From Rhodobacter sp. (GTDB lineage: Bacteria; Pseudomonadota; Alphaproteobacteria; Rhodobacterales; Rhodobacteraceae), in contig JADJAB010000002.1 in assembly GCA_016704435.1 (NCBI GenBank), positions 310,001 to 374,000 of the forward strand: a DNA stretch of 64,000 bases. Reading direction: 5' to 3'. Numbering within the stretch: the first letter of the stretch is position 1; the number at the start of each line of letters is the position of its first letter. Of this stretch, positions 18,224-25,794 are shown piece after piece. Position numbers and translations under genes: made by a program. Below the pieces are notes generated by a model that was not told where the DNA came from, searched no databases, and saw only the letters and a list, made by a program, of their open reading frames with translations.

Positions 18224-18544
18224 TCACTTCACCACGACCTTGCCTTTCATCGACCGGTGCAGGGTGCAGAAGAAATCGACCTTCCCGGCTGCCCCGACAG
18301 TGATCGACGCGCTTTCGCCCTTTTTCAGAACGCCGGTATCGAACGAACCGTCGGTGGCCGTGGCCGAATGCCTGGCGCCGTCGCGATTGATGAAAGTGAT
18401 GGTGTCTCCCGCCTTGGCCTCGATGGTCGCGGGGGCGAATTTCATCCCCATGATCTCGACCGTCAGGTCTGCCGCAAGGACCGGGGTGCCGGCAAGAAGG
18501 CCGAGGGTCAGCGCGGCGGCGAGAGAGGTGAAATGGCGTGGCAT
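18224..18544 (-). CDS. periplasmic cupredoxin, amicyanin/plastocyanin-like
   Basis: A 106-residue protein preceded by AAGGAG, with a signal peptide (MPRHFTSLAAALTLGLLAGT, cleavage near VLAA-DL). The type 1 copper ligands are visible: His in GARHSATA near residue 60 and the C-x2-H-x2-M loop of VDFFCTLHRSMKGKVVV near the C-terminus. The short spacing within that loop is typical of amicyanin-like and pseudoazurin-like cupredoxins, small electron carriers or copper carriers in the periplasm. No methylamine dehydrogenase genes are nearby, so the redox partner is unknown. Confidence 0.88.
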   Translation of the reverse strand: MPRHFTSLAAALTLGLLAGTPVLAADLTVEIMGMKFAPATIEAKAGDTITFINRDGARHSATATDGSFDTGVLKKGESASITVGAAGKVDFFCTLHRSMKGKVVVK

Positions 18545-18641
18545 GAAACGTCTCCTTGCTGTCTGCGGTGAAGGGCGTGCCCTTCCGATGGCCAGGAAAT
18601 AGCGGGCGGGGGCAGTGCGCGCTGTTCCCGGCGGAACAGGG

Positions 18642-20498
18642 TCAGTCGCGGGTGAACAGCGGCAGCCGTCCGAAAGAGCGCAGATCGACCTCACCCAGCG
18701 GTCGCAAGGGCTGGCCGGTCAGCGCAGCGGCCGCGGGGCCGATGATGATCGCCGGGCCAAGCGTCTTGCCGGCCTCTTGCAGCCGGGCGGCAAGGTTCAC
18801 CGCCGGGCCATGCGCGGTATAGTCGATCCGCGCGCCCGAGCCGACATCGCCCAGGATCGCCGGGCCGGTCTCGACCCCGATCCGGGTGCGGCCAAGGCCC
18901 AGTTCCGGGCGCAGCGCCTCGGTCACCGCCATGATTTCGGCGGCAGCGGCCAGCGCGGCATCGACATGGCCGGGCTGGTCGAGCGGCGCATTGAACAGGG
19001 CGTGCACGCCGTCGCCGACGATCTTGTCGATCATCCCGCCATGGCGCAGCACGACGGCACAGACGGCGGTGAAGTAACGGTCCAGCGCGGCGATCAGCGC
19101 CTCGGGCGGCAGCGCGTTGGCGGTGGCGGAAAAGCCCTCGATGTCGGTGAACAGCGCGGTGATCTCGCGCCGCTCGCCCTGAAGGCGCAAAAGGCCGGGG
19201 TCGTCGATCAGGCGGGCCACCACCGGGCCGGGCAGAAGCTGGCCGATCCGTCCGCGCAGGGCGCGCTCGGCGCGGTGGGTGGCGCCGGCTTGCACCACCA
19301 CGCCGGCGGATGCCGCAAGGATCAGCGCCAGCGCCGGAAGGGCCGGGTCATAGAGCCGCCCGGCGACGGCAAAGGCCGCCCCGGCACCCAGGCTCCACAG
19401 CACGGCCAGCGCCAGCGTGCCGCCCAGCGCGGCCAGCGGCGGCAGGGTTGCCACCAGCGCCGCCGCCACGGCGCCCGCGGCCAGAACGGCCATCGCCTCG
19501 GTCGCGGGTGCTGCATCGGGGCGCCAGGGCAGGCGGCCGGACAGCATCCCCTCGGCCAGATCGGCGGCGATCTGGACCGAGGGGTAAAGCGGGTCTTCTG
19601 CCGTCGGGCGCAACCCGCCGCGTTGCGGCAGCGACGACCCGACCAAGACGATGGCCCCGGCCAGACGGTCCGCCGCGGCACCCTTCAGCACGGCCTGGGC
19701 GCCCAGGGTGCGGGCAGTGCGGGTGGCGGCGGGGCTGGGGCGAAAGCGCAGCATCCCGGCGCGGGAAAGCGGAAAGGAAGCCGCGCCCAGCCGCAGCGTC
19801 GCGGTGCCGTCCTCGAACGCTATCAGCGGGGTGGGAAGGTCGTTTGCGACACGCAGCGCCTCGACCGCCAGCGAGGGGTGGGCCGTGCCCGCGACCGCCA
19901 CGGCGGCGGGCACCGCGCGCACCCGCGCGGTCTGGTCGCCCGGCAGCGACAGCGCGCCCAGGCCTGTGGCGGCGGCGGCAAAGGCCGGGCAAGGCCCCTC
20001 GGCCCCCGGCGCAGACCAGAGACCGGGCAGCGCCTGCGAGCCGACCGCCAGCGACGGCGCCGGAAGGGGCTGTCGTTGCGGCGGTGGCGCACCCGCAAGC
20101 AGAAAGCCCAGCACCGTCGGTGCGCTGGAAAGCGTGGCGGCAAGGGCAGTGTTGGCAGCCGCACCGTCGCAAGCGCCGGAAAAGACCACATCCCAGGCCA
20201 CCACCGCCGGCCCGTGGTCGGCAATCGCCGCTGCCAGCCGGGCGGAGGCGGCCCGGTCCCAGGGCGCGCCCCGGTCATCCGCCGCGCCGATGTCCACCAC
20301 GACGACGGGCGGCCCCGCGGCGCGGGCGGCGGGCGGCAGCGCGCGGATCATCGCATCCAGCCCGCGTTCCTGCCACAGGCCCAGCCAGGGCGGCGCCAGC
20401 CCCAGCGCAAGCGCCGCCACCACCGCCAGCGCCAGCGTCAGCCCGGCCGCGCGCAGGCGGCGCGGGCGGTGCGGGCGGCGGGCCGGCCGGTCAGGCAT
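18642..20498 (-). CDS. CHASE2-domain adenylate/guanylate cyclase
   Basis: A 618-residue membrane protein; the start MPDRPARRPHRP at 20498 overlaps the end of the Crp gene by eight bases. One N-terminal helix (AAGLTLALAVVAALALGLA) leads to a CHASE2 sensor (VVVVDIGAADDRGAPWDRAA, GPAVVAWDVVFSG, LVGSSLPQRGG), then hydrophobic segments near residues 315-395. The class III cyclase domain follows: metal Asp in ALFTDIEGFSATA and KIVGDGVHALF, and DYTAHGPAVNLAARLQ with the Asn/Arg transition-state pair. It should make cAMP (or cGMP) in response to a periplasmic signal. The Crp-type neighbour is the likely receiver. Confidence 0.92.
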   Translation of the reverse strand: MPDRPARRPHRPRRLRAAGLTLALAVVAALALGLAPPWLGLWQERGLDAMIRALPPAARAAGPPVVVVDIGAADDRGAPWDRAASARLAAAIADHGPAVVAWDVVFSGACDGAAANTALAATLSSAPTVLGFLLAGAPPPQRQPLPAPSLAVGSQALPGLWSAPGAEGPCPAFAAAATGLGALSLPGDQTARVRAVPAAVAVAGTAHPSLAVEALRVANDLPTPLIAFEDGTATLRLGAASFPLSRAGMLRFRPSPAATRTARTLGAQAVLKGAAADRLAGAIVLVGSSLPQRGGLRPTAEDPLYPSVQIAADLAEGMLSGRLPWRPDAAPATEAMAVLAAGAVAAALVATLPPLAALGGTLALAVLWSLGAGAAFAVAGRLYDPALPALALILAASAGVVVQAGATHRAERALRGRIGQLLPGPVVARLIDDPGLLRLQGERREITALFTDIEGFSATANALPPEALIAALDRYFTAVCAVVLRHGGMIDKIVGDGVHALFNAPLDQPGHVDAALAAAAEIMAVTEALRPELGLGRTRIGVETGPAILGDVGSGARIDYTAHGPAVNLAARLQEAGKTLGPAIIIGPAAAALTGQPLRPLGEVDLRSFGRLPLFTRD

Positions 20499-21183
20499 CG
20501 ACCGCGGCCTCGGCCCGCAGCGCGGTGGCGTTGCAGCGCCAGACGCCTGGGCCATCGTCGGCCAGGATACCCTCTTCGCGAAACTCCTGGAGAACGCGGT
20601 TCACCTTGGGGCGGCTGGCACCCAGCATCGCGGCCAGTTCGCCCTGGCTGACGGCCAGCCGGATCGCCGCGCCCTCGGGGATATCGTCGCCGTTCAACTG
20701 GATCAGCGCGAACAGGAAGAACCGCGCCACGCGGGCGCGCAACGGGTAGAGCGCGATCGATTCCAGCTGCTCCGTGGTGTCGCGCAGCATGGCCGACAGA
20801 TGCGCCAGCGCGGCATCGTTCAAGGCCGGGTGGCGGGCAGCGATGGCGCGGAAATCGGCCCGCGTCAGGATATGGCCCTGGGTCGGTTCGGCTGCCGTGG
20901 CATCGGCCGAGCGCGGGTCGGCATCGAACAGCGCCAGCTCACCCAGCATCTCGGCCGGGCCCGCCTGACGCAACACCAGTTCGCGCCCGGATCGCGCCAG
21001 CAGCGAGATGCGCACCCGGCCCTTTTCCAGCGCGACCAGCCACTCGCCCGGATCGCCACGCCGGAACAGCGCCTCGCCCGGTGCCCAGTGCCGGGCCTGT
21101 GCGGCGGCGGCGATGGCATCCAGCGCCTCGGGGGCAAGCGGCGCGAACATGCGAAAGGATTTCCAGAATGCGTGGCCGGCCAT
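20491..21183 (-). CDS. Crp/Fnr family transcriptional regulator
   Basis: A 230-residue protein. Residues 10-125 form the cyclic-nucleotide-binding barrel (FRRGDPGEWLVALEKGRVRI, then PAEMLGELALFDADPRSADA, the GE...R phosphate-binding cassette region), followed by the long dimer helix and a C-terminal helix-turn-helix (VSQGELAAMLGASRPKVNRV). No Fnr-type cysteine cluster, so cAMP-type sensing is more likely than oxygen. It overlaps the cyclase gene by eight bases and is probably transcribed with it, linking nucleotide synthesis to gene control. Confidence 0.9.
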   Translation of the reverse strand: MAGHAFWKSFRMFAPLAPEALDAIAAAAQARHWAPGEALFRRGDPGEWLVALEKGRVRISLLARSGRELVLRQAGPAEMLGELALFDADPRSADATAAEPTQGHILTRADFRAIAARHPALNDAALAHLSAMLRDTTEQLESIALYPLRARVARFFLFALIQLNGDDIPEGAAIRLAVSQGELAAMLGASRPKVNRVLQEFREEGILADDGPGVWRCNATALRAEAAVDA

Positions 21184-21252
21184 GATGCCCCTTTTCGTCC
21201 CGTCGGCACGGATGCTGCACGCAGCAGGGGGCCTGCGTAAAGGCCCCTCGGG

Positions 21253-21854
21253 TCAGGGCGCCAGCCCGACCAGCGCAAAGGCCGATGCGATCCGCGCGGC
21301 CTTCCAGCGGGCCACGTCGCCGGGCGGCTGGCCAGCGGCCAGGTCGACGCCGTCGCCGCCGTGCAGGCTGCGGGTCACCCCGGCATTCGTCACCGCGACT
21401 GTGCCACGGTCGACGAAGACCGAGATCCTGCCTTTCGACGGGCCGAAGAAGAACCGCGTTCCCCGCACGCCGATTGCGCCGAATTCGGTCTGGATGGTCA
21501 GGTCCAGTGGCGGCCGCCCTTCGGGACGGTCGAAGACGATGGCGCCGCCCAGGGTTATGCTGCCGCCGGCATCGGCCAGATAGCGCGCCAGGACAAGCTC
21601 GGTCTCGGGGCCCATGTTGATGCGGGTGTCGGTGTTCAGCATCAGAAGCGCCAGCGCCTTCTGGCCGATGCGGATGGTGTCGCCTCTGCGAGTCCCATGC
21701 CGATGGCCAGCGGCTGCTGCCGCCCGTCACGGATCAGCCGGCCCGAGCCGGTCAGCTCCAGCGTGGTGCCGATGGTTTCGGCGGCGTGCAGACGGGCGGC
21801 AAGCGCAAGTGTCAGGGGGGCGGCAAGGGCGAGGCGGCGGCTGATCTGGGGCAT
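21253..21854 (-). CDS. FecR domain-containing periplasmic protein, one frameshift
   Basis: MPQISRRLALAAPLTLALAA with cleavage near LHA-AE is a twin-arginine-like or Sec signal peptide. The FecR domain follows: LELTGSGRLIRDGRQQPL, the repaired GDTIRIGQKALALLMLNTDT, TIQTEFGAIGVRGTRFFFGP and VFVDRGTVAVTNAG. The break near 21684 is explained by loss of one G (GAGGGCGAC read as GAGGCGAC). About 200 residues. FecR-type proteins outside iron transport commonly pair with CHASE2 cyclases; here it precedes crp by about 70 bases. It may pass an envelope signal to the cyclase. Confidence 0.8.
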
Positions 21855-22004
21855 TGTCCGGCCGGGCAAGAGGGAGCGTTCTGAAAAGGCTGTGCACGGC
21901 AGGCTAGCAGAGGCGCGCCAACCGGGCAACGTGGGCAAGAGCGGCAGCTGAAGCGGCTGCGGCGGCTCGACGCGCTGGCGAGGCTGGCGAGGCTGGCGGG
22001 GCCC

Positions 22005-22541
22005 CTAGCCGCCCGCCATCAGCGCCCGCAGCACCGCCTGCGCCTCGGGGCCGTCCCAGTGGGCATCGCCGATCAGACGGCCCACCTCCAGCCCCTCGGG
22101 GTTCAGGATCACCGTCACCGGCAACCCGGCGACGCCCATCTGCCGCGACAACAGGCTCTTGGGGTCGCGCAGGCTGACCAGATGTTCGACCCCGGCCTCC
22201 TGCCAGAACCGCGCAATCGCCTCGGGCGCGTTGCGCCCTGTCGCCACCGGAACCACCGCGATCTCGGGCATCGCGGACTGCAGCCGGTCCAGCGCGGGCA
22301 TTTCCGCCCGGCAGGGCGCGCACCAGGTGGCCCAGAAGTTCAGCACCACCCATTTGCCGCGATGATCGGCCAGGCTGGCCTCGGCATCGTCAAGGGTGAT
22401 CAGGGCGGCCTCCGGCAGCGGCTGCGGGTCTGACAGCGTCAGCTTGGCCATGTCGCCGGTCAGAAGCGCGGTCACATCCGCCAGCGCCGGATTTGCACCA
22501 AGCGCAAGGCCCGTGTAGATAACCGCCAGAAGTTTCCGCAC
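22005..22541 (-). CDS. TlpA-like thiol:disulfide oxidoreductase
   Basis: The GTG at 22541 is preferred because AAGGG stands six bases before it. VRKLLAVIYTGLALGANPAL is a signal peptide or anchor, so the domain is periplasmic. The thioredoxin fold carries the active site WVVLNFWATWCAPCRAEMPA near residue 80 and the cis-proline at GVAGLPVTVILNPEG. TlpA/ResA-type reductases keep thiols reduced for cytochrome c or cytochrome oxidase assembly. The gene is divergent from argH with about 30 bases between starts, and the argH promoter lies inside its 5' end. Confidence 0.9.
   Translation of the reverse strand: MRKLLAVIYTGLALGANPALADVTALLTGDMAKLTLSDPQPLPEAALITLDDAEASLADHRGKWVVLNFWATWCAPCRAEMPALDRLQSAMPEIAVVPVATGRNAPEAIARFWQEAGVEHLVSLRDPKSLLSRQMGVAGLPVTVILNPEGLEVGRLIGDAHWDGPEAQAVLRALMAGG
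22493..22521 (+). promoter_or_regulatory. candidate argH promoter
   Basis: TTGCAC (22493-22498), exactly 17 bases, TAGATA (22516-22521), 50 bases before the argH ATG and inside the 5' end of the divergent TlpA-like gene. Confidence 0.45.
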
Positions 22542-22570
22542 CACAATCCCTTTCCGAAGGCCCAAACCCG

Positions 22571-23989
22571 ATGACCACTTCCGACACCACCGCGACAGAC
22601 AGCTCCGGGGCCGCCAACCAGATGTGGGGCGGGCGTTTCGCCGAAGGGCCGGACGCGATCATGCAGGCGATCAACGCCTCGATCGGGTTCGACAAACGGC
22701 TTTACGCGCAGGATATTGCCGGGTCGCGCGCCCATGCCGCCATGCTGGGGGCGGTGGGCATCTTGCAGGGTAGCGATGCCGAGGCGATCGGGGAAGGCCT
22801 GCTCACGGTGTTGTCAGAGATCGAAGACGGCAAGTTCCAGTTTCGGGTCGAGCTGGAGGACATTCACCTGAACGTGGAGAGCCGCCTGACCGAGATCATC
22901 GGAGAGGCCGGCAAGCGGCTGCACACGGGCCGCAGCCGCAACGATCAGGTGGCGGTCGATTTCCGGCTCTGGGTGCGCGACCAGTGCGATGCGGCGACGC
23001 AAGGGCTGAGCGGGCTGATGCGCGCCTTCCTGGCGCAGGCCGAGGCGGGGGCGGATTGGGTGATGCCGGGCTTCACCCATCTGCAGACCGCGCAGCCGGT
23101 GACCTGGGGCCACCACATGATGGCCTATGTCGAGATGTTCGCCCGCGACCGCAGCCGCTTTGACGACGCGCGGCGGCGGATGAACGAATGCCCGCTTGGC
23201 GCGGCGGCGCTGGCGGGCACCGGTTTTCCGATCGATCGGCACATGACGGCCAAGGCGCTGGGGTTCGACCGGCCGACGGCCAATTCGCTCGATTCGGTGT
23301 CGGACCGCGATTTCGCGCTGGAGTTCCTTGCGGCCGCCTCGATCTGCGCCATGCATCTTTCGCGCTTTGCCGAGGAATTGGTGATCTGGTCCTCGGCGCA
23401 GTTCCGCTTTGCCCGGCTTTCCGATCGCTGGACCACCGGCTCCAGCATCATGCCGCAGAAGAAGAACGCCGACGTGGCGGAATTGCTGCGCGCCAAGCTG
23501 GGGCGGATCCTGGGGGCGACGGTGGCCTTGTTCACGGTGATGAAGGGGCTGGCGCTGACCTATTCCAAGGACATGCAGGAAGACAAGGAACAGGTCTTCG
23601 ACGCCGCGGACAGCCTGATGCTGGGTCTGGCCGCGATGACCGGGATGGTCGGCGACATGACCGCCAACCGCGAGGTGCTGAAGCAGGCGGCGGCAAGCGG
23701 CTTTTCCACCGCCACCGATCTGGCCGACTGGCTGGTGCGCGAGGCCGGCCTGCCGTTCCGCGAGGCACATCATGTGACCGGAACGCTGGTCGCGCTGGCC
23801 GAACGCAAGGGCTGCGACCTGCCCGAGTTGGCATTGGCCGAGATGACGGCCGTCCACCCCGGCATCACCGCAGGTATCCATTCGGTTCTGGGGGTGGAAA
23901 ACTCGGTCCGCTCGCGCATGTCCTACGGCGGCACCGCGCCCGATCAGGTGCGCGCGCAGGTGGCGCGGTGGAAGGCGGCGCTGGGCTGA
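22571..23989 (+). CDS. argH: argininosuccinate lyase
   Basis: A 472-residue intact enzyme (MTTSDTTATDSSGAANQMWG) with the family hallmarks WGGRFAEGPD, TGRSRNDQVAVDFRLWVR, the catalytic His in GFTHLQTAQPVTWGHH, and the flexible-loop signature GSSIMPQKKNADVAELLRAK with the catalytic Ser. It splits argininosuccinate into arginine and fumarate, the last step of arginine biosynthesis. Two small lipoprotein genes and lysA follow, a recurrent order in this bacterial group. Confidence 0.98.
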   Translation: MTTSDTTATDSSGAANQMWGGRFAEGPDAIMQAINASIGFDKRLYAQDIAGSRAHAAMLGAVGILQGSDAEAIGEGLLTVLSEIEDGKFQFRVELEDIHLNVESRLTEIIGEAGKRLHTGRSRNDQVAVDFRLWVRDQCDAATQGLSGLMRAFLAQAEAGADWVMPGFTHLQTAQPVTWGHHMMAYVEMFARDRSRFDDARRRMNECPLGAAALAGTGFPIDRHMTAKALGFDRPTANSLDSVSDRDFALEFLAAASICAMHLSRFAEELVIWSSAQFRFARLSDRWTTGSSIMPQKKNADVAELLRAKLGRILGATVALFTVMKGLALTYSKDMQEDKEQVFDAADSLMLGLAAMTGMVGDMTANREVLKQAAASGFSTATDLADWLVREAGLPFREAHHVTGTLVALAERKGCDLPELALAEMTAVHPGITAGIHSVLGVENSVRSRMSYGGTAPDQVRAQVARWKAALG

Positions 23990-24084
23990 GGCCCCGGCGC
24001 AAGGCCGCCTGTCGCAACGAAGCGGGCTGGAAATCCGGCGCGAAATTGCGCACCCTGCCGCTGCGTCCCCGAGGAAAGCCGCCG

Positions 24085-24243
24085 ATGCGCCTGACCGCCC
24101 CGCTGATCGCCCTTCTGTTGCTTGCTGCCTGCGTTGACCCGCAACTGCAGGCCGGGATCTCCATCGGCCCGAATGGCACCTCGGTCTACCCTGCGATCTC
24201 GACCGGGATCGAGGGCGGCGGCACCATCACCTATTCCCCCTGA
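24085..24243 (+). CDS. small lipoprotein, 52 aa
   Basis: MRLTAPLIALLLLAAC is a textbook lipoprotein signal (lipobox LAAC) preceded by GAGGAAA. The mature part is about 37 residues, Gly/Ser/Thr-rich (GISIGPNGTSVYPAISTGIE) and has no recognisable fold. It lies between argH and a second lipoprotein gene. Function unknown; the consistent position in related genomes suggests it is a real gene. Confidence 0.7.
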   Translation: MRLTAPLIALLLLAACVDPQLQAGISIGPNGTSVYPAISTGIEGGGTITYSP

Positions 24244-24268
24244 CACCTATCCGCCCCGAGGACCTGCC

Positions 24269-24409
24269 ATGCGCTTCCTAGCCGCCCTTTCGCTTGCAAC
24301 CCTTGCCGCTTGCGGTGCCGACGGCCCGCCGGTGCCGCCGTCGAAAGCCATGGCCCAGCCGGGGATCAGCGTCTCGGGAATGGCCAAGGTCGGCATCGCC
24401 GGCAACTGA
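24269..24409 (+). CDS. tiny lipoprotein, LptM-like
   Basis: A 46-residue product, MRFLAALSLATLAACGADGP, with lipobox LAAC followed by GADGPPVPPSKA. Small lipoproteins with a CG-x-x-GP-x-x-P start next to lysA or dapF belong to the LPAM/LptM group, and LptM helps oxidative maturation of the LPS translocon LptDE in enterobacteria. The assignment rests on the short N-terminal motif and location only, so function is tentative. lysA begins 90 bases later behind its own promoter. Confidence 0.6.
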   Translation: MRFLAALSLATLAACGADGPPVPPSKAMAQPGISVSGMAKVGIAGN

Positions 24410-24442
24410 CCGGATTGCTTGCGCAGCCATGACCGGGCGCGA

Positions 24443-24471
24443 TTGCGAAGCCCGGCTGGTCTGGCTATAGC
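24443..24471 (+). promoter_or_regulatory. candidate lysA promoter
   Basis: TTGCGA (24443-24448), 17-base spacer, TATAGC (24466-24471), the best-looking promoter in the window, 28 bases ahead of the lysA start. Confidence 0.5.
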
Positions 24472-24498
24472 GGGCGCAACCAGCCGGGAAGGTCGCAG

Positions 24499-25766
24499 AT
24501 GGATCATTTCCTCTACAAGGGCGGCGTCCTGCATGCCGAAGGTGTCGCGATCCCCGAAATCGCGGCCAGCGTCGGGACGCCGTTCTACGTCTACTCCAGC
24601 GCCACCCTGACCCGCCATTTCCACCTGTTCACCGAGGCGCTGGCGCCGCTGCCGCATCTGGTGTGCTTTGCCATCAAGTCGCTGTCCAACGTGGCCGTGC
24701 TGAAGACACTGGGCGATCTGGGCGCGGGGATGGATGTGGTATCCATCGGCGAATACCTGCGGGCGAAGGCCGCCGGCGTGCCGGGCGAGCGGATCGTGTT
24801 TTCCGGCATCGGCAAGACGCGCGAGGGGAAATCCGCGCGGCACTGGAAGGCGGATTGCGCCAGTTCAACGTGGAAAGCGAACCCGAGATGCGGGCGATCT
24901 CGGACTTCGCGGTGTCGATGGGCGTCACCGCACCGGTTGCCATCCGCGTCAACCCGGATGTGGACGCGAAGACCCATGAAAAGATCGCCACCGGGAAATC
25001 GGAAAACAAGTTCGGCATCCCCATCGCCAGGGCCCGCGCGGTCTATGCCGAGGCGGCGGCGCTGCCCGGCCTTCGCGTCGTCGGCGTCGACGTGCATATC
25101 GGCAGCCAGCTGACCGAGCTTGCGCCCTTCGAGGCGGCCTTTCGCAAGGTCCGCGACCTGACGCTGCAACTGCGCGAAGACGGCCATCAGATCCGCCGGC
25201 TGGACCTTGGCGGCGGCCTTGGCATTCCCTACATGCGGTCGAACGACCAGCCGCCACTGCCCACCGATTACGGCGCGATGATCCAGCGTGTTCTGGGCGA
25301 TCTGGGCTGCGAGATCGAGATCGAGCCGGGCCGCCTGATCTCGGGCAATGCCGGGATGCTGGTTGCCGGCGTCGTCTGGGTGAAGAACGGCGAGGGGCGC
25401 GATTTCCTGATCCTCGATGCCGCGATGAACGATCTGGTCCGCCCCAGCATGTACGGCGCGCATCACGACATCATTCCGGTGATCGAAGGCGCGCCGGGGG
25501 CGCCGACGCAACCCTTCGACATTGTCGGCCCGGTCTGCGAAACCGGCGATACCTTTGCCAAGGCGCGCGAGATGCCGCTTCTGGCCGAGGGCGATCTGGT
25601 GGCCTTCCGCAGTGCCGGCGCCTATGGCGCGGTGATGGCGTCGGAATACAACAGCCGCCCGCTGGTTCCGGAGGTGCTGGTGATGGGGGATCACTATGCC
25701 GTCATTCGGGAAAGGCCTACCTTTGACGAAATGCTTTCGCGCGATAGACTTCCCCCATGGCTGTGA
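24499..25766 (+). CDS. lysA: diaminopimelate decarboxylase, one frameshift
   Basis: MDHFLYKGGVLHAEGVAIPE begins a fold III PLP enzyme: the PLP lysine in LVCFAIKSLSNVAVLKTL, VDVHIGSQL, the glycine loop RRLDLGGGLGIPY, EPGRLISGNAG and GPVCETGDTFA with the substrate Cys. The frame changes near 24830, at TREGKS; adding one G to a run of four restores TREGEIRAALEGGL..., so a homopolymer deletion is the simplest cause. About 422 residues. It forms lysine from meso-diaminopimelate. Confidence 0.92.
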
Positions 25767-25794
25767 CACCCCGTCCGGCCGAACGAGGCGGTGA

